46,622 bases of DNA from an uncultured Planctomycetia bacterium (GTDB lineage Bacteria; Planctomycetota; Phycisphaerae; Phycisphaerales; SM1A02). The stretch covers positions 1 through 46,622 of the forward strand of contig CALFOZ010000191.1 of the NCBI GenBank assembly GCA_937919205.1, read 5' to 3'. Position numbers and translations under genes: made by a program. Below the pieces are notes generated by a model. The model made no database searches and was not told the DNA's origin. It saw only the letters and a program-made list of their open reading frames with translations. This document shows positions 8,135 to 14,866 of this stretch, piece after piece; within the stretch, counting starts at the first letter, position 1; the number at the start of each line of letters is the position of its first letter.

Positions 8135-9007
8135 ATGGCACCACTTCCAATAGAAATTTTTGGTCATCGCGTTATCGCGAAAATTGGAACCGGGGCCGCA
8201 AGCCAGGTGTTTGTTGTCCAAGATATGAAGACCAAGCAGGTTTGGGCGCTGAAGCAAGTGGTTTTGGCTGGTGAAAAATCAGATCGTTTTATTGAACAGG
8301 TTGAACAGGAATATGCGATTGGGTCCAAATTGGATCATGTGAATATTCGCGCCATTCATAAAATCTTGCGCACCAAAAAATTATTCACCACCACCGAAGT
8401 TGGCTTGTTGATGGAATTGGTGGACGCGGAAACCTTGGATGATCAACATCCGGAAAGCGTGGGCATGGCCGCGAACTTATTTGCCCAAGTGGCCCGCGGG
8501 CTTGAGCACATGAATGAGCGTGGATTTGTGCACGCGGATATGAAGCCAATCAACGTGATGGTGACTGGCGAAAAACAAGTGAAGATTATTGATTTGGGAC
8601 AAGCGTGCGCCGTGAATGAAGTGAAGAAGAGAATTCAAGGAACGCTTGGGTACATCGCGCCAGAGCAGGCCCATCTTCAGGCGATCACAGCCCAAACAGA
8701 CGTGTACAACTTTGGAGCCATGGTGTACAGAGTTCTTGCCGGTGAAATTATTCCAACCGCTTTGCAAATTGGCGCTGACGGAGTTTCCATGTCGGCCGTG
8801 ACGCCCAGCATGGTGAAACTTCCAACGCCGCTGAGTAAGAAACGCGTTGGAATTCCCGATGAATTGAGCGATCTTGTTCAGGAGTGCATACAACTGAAAC
8901 CGCAAGATCGCGTTCAGGGAATGGGTCAAGTTGCCGAACGATTGGAAATGATCTCGTCCGCGCTTGGCGATACGCATATGGGCATGCGGGCGGTTGGCGC
9001 CAAGTAA
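8135..9007 (+). CDS. Soluble serine/threonine protein kinase (Hanks type)
   Basis: A compact 290-residue kinase domain with no membrane segment or sensor domain. It has the glycine loop (IGTGAASQVF, 18-26), the lysine of the AxK motif (Lys 40), the catalytic loop HADMKPIN (Asp 135, Asn 140), the metal-binding DLG (Asp 153), a GT-x-GYIAPE segment, and the DVYNFG helix-F motif. The HRD arginine is Ala, so it is a non-RD kinase that may not need activation-loop phosphorylation. All catalytic residues are present, so activity is likely; substrates are unknown. The final codons and stop form the first unit of a 13-bp direct-repeat array. Confidence 0.9.
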   Translation: MAPLPIEIFGHRVIAKIGTGAASQVFVVQDMKTKQVWALKQVVLAGEKSDRFIEQVEQEYAIGSKLDHVNIRAIHKILRTKKLFTTTEVGLLMELVDAETLDDQHPESVGMAANLFAQVARGLEHMNERGFVHADMKPINVMVTGEKQVKIIDLGQACAVNEVKKRIQGTLGYIAPEQAHLQAITAQTDVYNFGAMVYRVLAGEIIPTALQIGADGVSMSAVTPSMVKLPTPLSKKRVGIPDELSDLVQECIQLKPQDRVQGMGQVAERLEMISSALGDTHMGMRAVGAK

Positions 9008-9051
9008 CGGCACCAAGTAACGGGACCAAGTAACGGCACTAAGTAACGGCA
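9000..9051 (+). repeat. Four 13-bp direct repeats after the kinase gene
   Basis: Four tandem copies of CCAAGTAACGGCA (with one-base variants) begin in the last codons of the kinase gene. A fifth AAGTAAC lies at 9077-9083, inside the inverted repeat GTAAC-A-GTTAC at 9079-9089. Each copy carries TAA, and the 13-base period puts a stop in all three frames. The array ends 62 bases before the deaminase start. Confidence 0.85.
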
Positions 9052-9086
9052 CTAATGTAATCACCAATACGCGTGCAAGTAACAGT

Positions 9087-9092
9087 TACACT
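9087..9092 (+). promoter_or_regulatory. Candidate -10 box of the deaminase gene (TACACT)
   Basis: TACACT lies 9 bases before a TTG and 21 bases before the ATG at 9114. It overlaps the inverted repeat GTAAC-A-GTTAC at 9079-9089, which could be an operator. The spacing does not fit the leaderless pattern for the ATG. Confidence 0.35.
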
Positions 9093-9113
9093 TGACGCAG
9101 GTTGCATCCAAAG

Positions 9114-9599
9114 ATGAAGTCATCCAGCGACGATAAATGGGATATCCGATTTCTTTTGCTCGCCGATCAGATCGCGACATGGAGCAAGGATCCAAGCCGT
9201 GGTGTCGGCGCGATTATTGTGAGCGCGGCTAAACAAATTGTGGCGACGGGTTTCAATGGCTTGCCGCGAGGCGTTGAGGATCGCGCCGATCGATTGGAGC
9301 GGCCAGCCAAATACGAATTGATTGTGCACGCGGAAATGAACGCCATTATTCAATGCGCCCGAAATGGTGTGAGCCCGCTTGGGTGCGCTATGTTCACCAG
9401 CTTTTCACCCTGTGTTGCGTGCGCCATTGGCATGGTGCAAGCGGGCATTTCGCGCGTGGTGACGTGGGAGCCTGATCTTGTTGGCGCCGACGCGCATTGG
9501 CTTGAGAGCATTCGCAAAGCGCAAAACGTGCTCAGTGAAAGTGGCGTCGCGTATGAAGTGCGAACGCGTCCCGCGCCGGTTTCACATTCGATTGGGTGA
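9114..9599 (+). CDS. Deoxycytidylate (dCMP) deaminase family protein
   Basis: Zinc-dependent cytidine/deoxycytidylate deaminase fold, about 161 residues. The signatures are HAEMNAI (zinc His and proton-shuttle Glu) and SPCVACAIGM (the two zinc cysteines, spaced PCxxC). The N-terminal FLLLADQIATWSKDPSRGVGAIIV and FNGLPRG segments match dCMP deaminases, which make dUMP for thymidylate synthesis. A related tRNA- or riboflavin-type deaminase cannot be fully excluded. The start ATG 9114 is chosen over the TTG at 9102, although no strong Shine-Dalgarno site precedes either. Its 3' end overlaps convergent argS by 18 bases. Confidence 0.88.
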   Translation: MKSSSDDKWDIRFLLLADQIATWSKDPSRGVGAIIVSAAKQIVATGFNGLPRGVEDRADRLERPAKYELIVHAEMNAIIQCARNGVSPLGCAMFTSFSPCVACAIGMVQAGISRVVTWEPDLVGADAHWLESIRKAQNVLSESGVAYEVRTRPAPVSHSIG

Positions 9600-11420
9600 G
9601 TCCATGCCCAATAGCGAAAGCCCTTGCGCCAAGACGCGCTTGGTTAAGAGCGACAGCCGCAAGCGGGCGAGTCGGGTGGATTCATCGGGCGCCTTCAGAA
9701 CAGGACAAGCTTGATAAAAAGTGGCGTAGCAATTGGCGAGTTCATGAAGCGCCGCGCACACGCGTTGCGGCGAGCCAAGATCGGCGGCTGATTTTATGGT
9801 GGCAGGAAAAGAAAGAATGGCTAGGACAAGCGCGCGCTCGGCGGGGTGGTCGAATTTCCAAGCTGAGTTTGAAATCGCGGAGTCCGCCGCGTCGCTCTTA
9901 GAGATCAGACTGGCGATGCGCGCGTGGGCATATTGAATGTAGGGACCCGTGTCGCCTTCAAAGGCGATCATGCGATCAAGGTCGAACACATAATCCTTGA
10001 TTGGGTCGCCTGAAAGATCCGCGTACTTCACGGCGGCAATGCCAACGGCTCGGCCAATTGCGGCGATTTCGTGGTCGGTGGTTCCTTGTGTTGGCGAATC
10101 CGTTTGCGTGGCGCGAAGTTTGACTTGATCGGTGCCGCGTTGAATCGCCTCATCCAGCAACGCCTTCAGCGTGAACAATTCCCCACTGCGAGTTTTTAAC
10201 GGCTTCTTGTCCGTGCCAAGCACACTGCCAAACGCCAGATGCGAAAGTTTGCATTGGGTGCCATCGGCGAGTTTGTTCCAGCCAATCAAATGTATGGCGT
10301 TGAAGACATCACGAAAGTGGTCGCGCTGGCGGGCATCCACCACATAAATAATTTCACCGGCGTGAAGTTGGGCCACGCGATAATGAACGGCCGCAAGATC
10401 CGTGGTGGCATAAAGAAATCCGCCGTCCGCCTTGCGAATGATCAAAGGTCTTTCTTGTTCGGCAATGCGAACGATGAGGGCGCCTTGATCTTCTTGGGCA
10501 AGACCGTGGTCAATGAAAGACTGAACCGTTGGCGCGAGTTTGTCGCGGTAAAAACTTTCACCGCGCGAATGCTCATTGGTTAATCGCACGCCAAGCACGC
10601 TCGCAATTTCAAGAACATCCGCCATGGTGACATCGATCAGTTTCTGCCACGCGGCAACGGTGGCGACGTCGCCGGACTGAAGTTTGAGCAGCGTGGACTT
10701 CGCGTCTTGCTCGGCGGAGATGGCGCTTTCTTGCTGTGTTTCAAGCTCTATTACACGGTGGGGGCCGGCGTCACGGGTGCGCGCGGCTTCAAGGCCAGCA
10801 GTGTCGGTGGCGGCTTCAAGTTGGGCGGCGCGATACGCGTGGTTGAGATCCGCAAGCGTGAGTGATTTCAGATCGCGCTTCTGGCGACGCAGGGCCGACA
10901 TGGTCATGGCGATGGGAAGTCCCCAATCGCCAAGATGATTTTCACGAAACACTTTGCGACCGAGCCGCTCGTGCAGGCGTGCAACGACATCGCCAAGAAT
11001 GGTACTACGTAAATGACCGACATGCATTTGCTTGGCCACGTTCACGCCGCACAAATCAACCACAATCGCGTGGGGCAACGGCGCAGGTTCAATTCCAAGA
11101 TCATCCATGTCCACGCGATCAAGCATGGTTTGCAGAGCCGATTGTGCAAGCTTGATATTGATGAAGCCAGGGCCGGCGATTTCCGCGGTGCCCAGCGCGG
11201 AAAGTGGAGTGGCCGCGAGAATTTTTTCAGCAACATCACGGGGATTTCCCTTGATGGCGCGCGCGATGGAAAGCGCGGCGTTGCATTGATAATCGCCATG
11301 CGTGGGATCGCCGCTGAACTTTATTTGCGGATCCGTCTTGGCGGCGTCCTCGCTGATCGCGGCGGCGATGCCCTTGCGGAACGCTTGTTCAAGATCAAAC
11401 TTGGGATCGCATGACGCCAT
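9582..11420 (-). CDS. argS: Arginyl-tRNA synthetase
   Basis: Class I synthetase, 612 residues. The N-terminal additional (Add-1) domain covers about residues 1-110; the HIGH-type motif is HVGHLRSTILGD (about 138-149). The canonical KMSKS is absent, as is common in ArgS, and a segment KKPLKTRSGELFTLKALLDEA lies in the equivalent position. The C-terminal DALR anticodon-binding domain ends in the typical GMDSPNRM. It lies 9 bases downstream of the M42 peptidase gene but has its own TAGACT box, whose TAG is the stop codon of that upstream gene. Its 3' end overlaps the convergent deaminase gene. Confidence 0.97.
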   Translation of the reverse strand: MASCDPKFDLEQAFRKGIAAAISEDAAKTDPQIKFSGDPTHGDYQCNAALSIARAIKGNPRDVAEKILAATPLSALGTAEIAGPGFINIKLAQSALQTMLDRVDMDDLGIEPAPLPHAIVVDLCGVNVAKQMHVGHLRSTILGDVVARLHERLGRKVFRENHLGDWGLPIAMTMSALRRQKRDLKSLTLADLNHAYRAAQLEAATDTAGLEAARTRDAGPHRVIELETQQESAISAEQDAKSTLLKLQSGDVATVAAWQKLIDVTMADVLEIASVLGVRLTNEHSRGESFYRDKLAPTVQSFIDHGLAQEDQGALIVRIAEQERPLIIRKADGGFLYATTDLAAVHYRVAQLHAGEIIYVVDARQRDHFRDVFNAIHLIGWNKLADGTQCKLSHLAFGSVLGTDKKPLKTRSGELFTLKALLDEAIQRGTDQVKLRATQTDSPTQGTTDHEIAAIGRAVGIAAVKYADLSGDPIKDYVFDLDRMIAFEGDTGPYIQYAHARIASLISKSDAADSAISNSAWKFDHPAERALVLAILSFPATIKSAADLGSPQRVCAALHELANCYATFYQACPVLKAPDESTRLARLRLSLLTKRVLAQGLSLLGMDSPNRM

Positions 11421-11426
11421 GATTTG

Positions 11427-11432
11427 AGTCTA
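11427..11432 (-). promoter_or_regulatory. Leaderless-type -10 box of argS (TAGACT)
   Basis: TAGACT on the minus strand, 6 bases before the argS ATG. The first three bases are the TAG stop codon of the upstream M42 gene. Confidence 0.55.
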
Positions 11433-12590
11433 TCGACGGGCGGGATTTTGTTTTGCGTTGAGAATAAATTTGCGGCTGTTGTACAGGGCGTCAAGGCGGG
11501 CAATTGGAATTCCCGTGCCCTCATCTTCGTCGGACAGTTTGGTGGCGGCAAGTTCCAGCATGGCAATCATGCTTGCAAAATCATTGATCGAAATAAATTC
11601 TTGTCCCACGCGCGCTTTTGTTTTTTCCTTGAGCACTCCGTCAATGTCGCACATGTTGTGGTAATTGCCCAGAGGAAGGCAAAGACATGTGCTTTCAAAT
11701 CCATACGCGGAAAATGCGGTGGCTTCACAGGCGCCGCCAGGCATGAGTTTGCGCTGATATATGAATGCGGGATTTAATTTTTTATGCTCGTCGTAAATCA
11801 GGGCGAGCGCATTGGTGAGTTTGGGTGAAAAGACGCTGGCGCGGTCGCCCACGCGCAAAATGGCGCCGCCGCCAATTGGACTGTCCGCGGGGAAAGAACG
11901 GGAATTTTCCAGGCACAAAAGACGCGCGTTGCGCGGCACCAACTTGCTGTGAATGCTGTGGAGCGCGCCGATGAAGCCAATTTCTTCAGCGCGCGTGAAA
12001 AGCAACCCAACATGCGGGGCGCTCTTAGATTTTAAAAGACGATCAAACACGGCGAGAGCGGCGGCCGCGGCCGCAAGATCATCGCACGCGTTTGTGTGCA
12101 ATGTGTCGCGCGTAATTCTTGCTTTAAGCAGTCGCCACCGCGCGATGTCGCCAAGCGCAATCGCCGATGTGGCCAACTTTAACCGCGCGGTATACACGGG
12201 AAAAATCGAATCGCCTTTCAAGCGACCCGTCACGGTGGCCGTGTGTCGTTTGTCATCGGCGTTAATCACTTCAATGGAGACATTCTTGAAATACGGCTCG
12301 TGCACGCCGCCACGAAATTCCAATTCCAGAGTGAGCGCATTGACCACGCGTGTCACCACAAACGCGGGGTGGTCCATGTGCGCCGTGATCAGCAATGGGC
12401 GGCGCTTGTTGTTGAAGGCGCGCTGGGTGATCAAAATATTTCCACCGTCGTCATATGTCACAAGCAGTTTGGTGGCGTGCGTGGCGATCCATGCTTGAAT
12501 GAAAGCGATCACCGAATCCTCGCGGCCGGCGGCGGTTGGCAACGCGGTGAGTTGCAATAATTGACGTCTTTCGTCCTGTGATGTCTTCAT
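11430..12590 (-). CDS. M42-like (M20/M28 clan) metallo-aminopeptidase
   Basis: Cytoplasmic dinuclear-metal peptidase of clan MH, 386 residues. Metal and catalytic residues are visible in order: AHMDHPAF (His, Asp), NACDDLAAAAA (bridging Asp), RAEEIGFIGA (catalytic and metal Glu pair), CLENS, MPGGACEATAF, and LGNYHNM (last His). This pattern fits tetrahedral aminopeptidases and glutamyl aminopeptidases of family M42. The likely role is trimming small peptides; the substrate is unknown. The start is ATG 12590, with GGAGAG 4 bases before it; an upstream TTG at 12602 in the same frame is less likely. It is divergent from ribBX and 9 bases ahead of argS. Confidence 0.85.
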   Translation of the reverse strand: MKTSQDERRQLLQLTALPTAAGREDSVIAFIQAWIATHATKLLVTYDDGGNILITQRAFNNKRRPLLITAHMDHPAFVVTRVVNALTLELEFRGGVHEPYFKNVSIEVINADDKRHTATVTGRLKGDSIFPVYTARLKLATSAIALGDIARWRLLKARITRDTLHTNACDDLAAAAAALAVFDRLLKSKSAPHVGLLFTRAEEIGFIGALHSIHSKLVPRNARLLCLENSRSFPADSPIGGGAILRVGDRASVFSPKLTNALALIYDEHKKLNPAFIYQRKLMPGGACEATAFSAYGFESTCLCLPLGNYHNMCDIDGVLKEKTKARVGQEFISINDFASMIAMLELAATKLSDEDEGTGIPIARLDALYNSRKFILNAKQNPARR

Positions 12591-12654
12591 AGGGCTCTCC
12601 AAATGTAAAGCGAAATCATTATCTAAAGCGGGGGAATTGTCTTGAGTTACAAAC

Positions 12655-12660
12655 TACACT
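12655..12660 (+). promoter_or_regulatory. Leaderless-type -10 box of ribBX (TACACT)
   Basis: TACACT, 6 bases before the ATG at 12667, with no Shine-Dalgarno site between. No FMN riboswitch is visible upstream. Confidence 0.6.
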
Positions 12661-12666
12661 CACGCC

Positions 12667-13866
12667 ATGCCGCTTGCCTCAATTGATGAAATCCTGAAGG
12701 AACTGTCCGCTGGCCGCGCCATTGTTCTGGTGGACGATGAGCAACGCGAGAACGAGGGCGACTTTGTGGTGGCCGCGGAAAAAATCACGCCTGAAATGGT
12801 GAATTTTTTAACGCGCATTGGCGGCGGATATTTATGCGTGGCTCTTGACGGCGTGGTTTGCGATCGGCTTGAACTGGATCTGGCGGCGTCGCGCAACAAC
12901 GCGCGCAGTACCGCATTCACGGTCAGCGTTGAGGGACATCCGCGCCACGGAATTGGAACTGGCGTAAGCGCCAAGGATCGCGCAACCACAATTCGTTTGT
13001 TAAGCGATCCAACCACTGAGTCCGCGGACTTCACGCGCCCTGGTCACGTGAATCCATTGCGCGCGCGCGATGGCGGCGTGCTTGTTCGCACGGGTCAAAC
13101 CGAAGGCAGTGTTGATTTGTGCCGGCTGGCTGGCTTGCAACCCGCGGCGGCGATTATTGAAATTGTGAAGCCCGATGGCGAAATGGCGCGCTTGCCGGAG
13201 TTGAAAGAAATATGCGCCCAGCACAAGTTGAAAATGTGCTCGGTGGAGCAGGTGATTCAGTGGCGCTTGGCCCGCGAAGTGATGGTGACGCGCGTTGAGC
13301 CGCATGACGGCGAGGACATTCAAACGCCCGAGGGAACTTTCCGTTTGTTCGCGTGGCGCAGTTCGGTGGACGCGCTTCCACACTTGGCATTCACCACTGG
13401 CGGAGTTGGGCGCTTGAACGCCAGCGGCGCAGTGGAAAAACAAAGCGAGCCAACATTGGTGCGCATGCATCGGCGCGATATTTTTTCCGATGTGTTTGGA
13501 ACGCTCAAAGATGCCAGTGGAGGCAACGGTCAGAATGAAATTCGATCCGCGTTGCGCGCCATTGCCAAAGATGGCCGCGGTGTATTGGTGTATTTGCGCA
13601 GTGAAGGCAGTGGATTTGATTTGCCTGGTCGCTTACAGCGCATTCATCGACCCATGAAGGACGATCCCAACGCGCCGGACTTAACGCGCCCTGATGGCGT
13701 CGCTTCCAAAGTGCATCCAATGGATTTGCGCGAGTTTGGCGTGGGCGGGCAAATTTTGCGCGACCTTGGATTAACTCAATTGCGTCTGTTGACCAATCAT
13801 CCAAAGGGTTCCATGCCAGGATTGCATGCGTTTGGTTTGGACATTGTGGACCAGGTGAAATTGTGA
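12667..13866 (+). CDS. ribB: 3,4-dihydroxy-2-butanone-4-phosphate synthase fused to a degenerate GTP cyclohydrolase II domain (RibBX type)
   Basis: The N-terminal half (about 1-205) is a complete RibB enzyme that converts ribulose 5-phosphate to the four-carbon riboflavin precursor: DDEQRENEGDF acidic loop, HPRHGIGTGVSAKDRATTI, GHVNPLRARDGGVL and GQTEGSVDL. The C-terminal half is homologous to GTP cyclohydrolase II but has lost key residues. The three zinc cysteines of the C-x10-C-x-C motif are Asp, Asp and Ser here (RMHRRDIFSDVFGTLKDASG), and the RQEGRGIGL segment reads RSEGSGFDL. It matches the known RibBX class, in which the second domain is not a cyclohydrolase. It is followed with one-base overlap by a LolA-like gene. 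Confidence 0.92.
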   Translation: MPLASIDEILKELSAGRAIVLVDDEQRENEGDFVVAAEKITPEMVNFLTRIGGGYLCVALDGVVCDRLELDLAASRNNARSTAFTVSVEGHPRHGIGTGVSAKDRATTIRLLSDPTTESADFTRPGHVNPLRARDGGVLVRTGQTEGSVDLCRLAGLQPAAAIIEIVKPDGEMARLPELKEICAQHKLKMCSVEQVIQWRLAREVMVTRVEPHDGEDIQTPEGTFRLFAWRSSVDALPHLAFTTGGVGRLNASGAVEKQSEPTLVRMHRRDIFSDVFGTLKDASGGNGQNEIRSALRAIAKDGRGVLVYLRSEGSGFDLPGRLQRIHRPMKDDPNAPDLTRPDGVASKVHPMDLREFGVGGQILRDLGLTQLRLLTNHPKGSMPGLHAFGLDIVDQVKL

Positions 13867-14807
13867 TGCGGGTTGGCGTGTTTGCGTGTGTCGCGCTTAG
13901 TGTTGCCGCGTGCGCCGCGGCGCCTGCGCAGGATGCAAGCTCCGCAAGTGCAAGTTCCGCAACTACAAGTTCTGCAACTACAAGCTCGCAAAATAAAGTT
14001 GCCGCGCAACAAGAAGTGGCTAAGCCTTCGAGTGATTCGGCGAGCTCGGTCACCACGGCGAGCGCCGTGGATGCGACGGCTCAATTTAAATCGACCGATG
14101 CGATGTTGAGCGCGCTTGAAAAAGCTGGCGACACTATTCGGTCATTGCGCGCCAACGTGATATACGACCGCGTGGACGCCGTCAGCGAAAATCGCGAGCG
14201 TCGCACGGGGCAAATTGTGCTCACGCAAGATTCCCAGCAGTTGAAAAGTCGCACGCTGGCGATCATGTTCGATCAGTTCATCGACGCCTCCGGTCATGCC
14301 AGTCCGCAGACCCAGCGATTTGTTTTTCACGGGGGCTGGCTATTTGAATTTGACGACGCGCGGCATCAATTGATCGCACGCGAATTAGTTCCGCCAGGCG
14401 AGCAACTTGATCCACTGCGCATTGGTGAAGGGCCGGTGCCAATTCCGATAGGGCAAAAAAAGGACGAGGTTTTAAGTCGATTTGAAGTGCAATTGGCGCC
14501 ACTTCCACAACAAACTTTATTGAAGCGGCTTGTGAATATTCAGGGACTTGTGATGCGCCCCAAACTGAACGCCGGTGTGGATCCAGATTTGGCGGAGATT
14601 GATGTGTGGTACGACTTGGGCACGTTGATGCCGGTGGCGGTGGCGGCCACCACCAAGGGCGGCGATCAAAAAATTCTTCTGCTGGCAAAAATAGAATTGA
14701 ACAAAGAACTCGACGCCGCCGCTAAAGCGTTGCTTGCCACGCAACCGCCAACGGCCGATGGCGTGGCGTGGCGACGCGACGTGCGACCATACAAGCCAAC
14801 TCCTTAA
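13866..14807 (+). CDS. LolA-like outer-membrane lipoprotein carrier/sorting protein
   Basis: A 313-residue exported protein: signal peptide (MRVGVFACVALSVAACAAAPAQ), a Ser/Ala/Thr-rich linker (about 20-65) built from short DNA repeats, then a domain resembling LolA-type proteins (ALEKAGDTIRSLRANVIYD, RRTGQIVL, RFVFHGGWLFEFD, LARELVPPGEQLDPLRI pattern). LolA carries lipoproteins across the periplasm; planctomycete relatives are common and poorly studied. The ATG overlaps the ribBX stop by one base. A C inside the signal region could make it a lipoprotein. Family assignment rests on pattern recognition only. Confidence 0.65.
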   Translation: MRVGVFACVALSVAACAAAPAQDASSASASSATTSSATTSSQNKVAAQQEVAKPSSDSASSVTTASAVDATAQFKSTDAMLSALEKAGDTIRSLRANVIYDRVDAVSENRERRTGQIVLTQDSQQLKSRTLAIMFDQFIDASGHASPQTQRFVFHGGWLFEFDDARHQLIARELVPPGEQLDPLRIGEGPVPIPIGQKKDEVLSRFEVQLAPLPQQTLLKRLVNIQGLVMRPKLNAGVDPDLAEIDVWYDLGTLMPVAVAATTKGGDQKILLLAKIELNKELDAAAKALLATQPPTADGVAWRRDVRPYKPTP

Positions 14808-14866
14808 GTGCGAATGCATTCTTCGTCCATGTTCCCAAAGCGCGAAATAGTGAAGAAGTAGTTGAC

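Noticed and set aside
12603-12666. FMN riboswitch before ribBX
   Set aside because: The gap is only about 64 bases to the start and shows none of the conserved FMN-aptamer segments; a leaderless -10 box is found instead.
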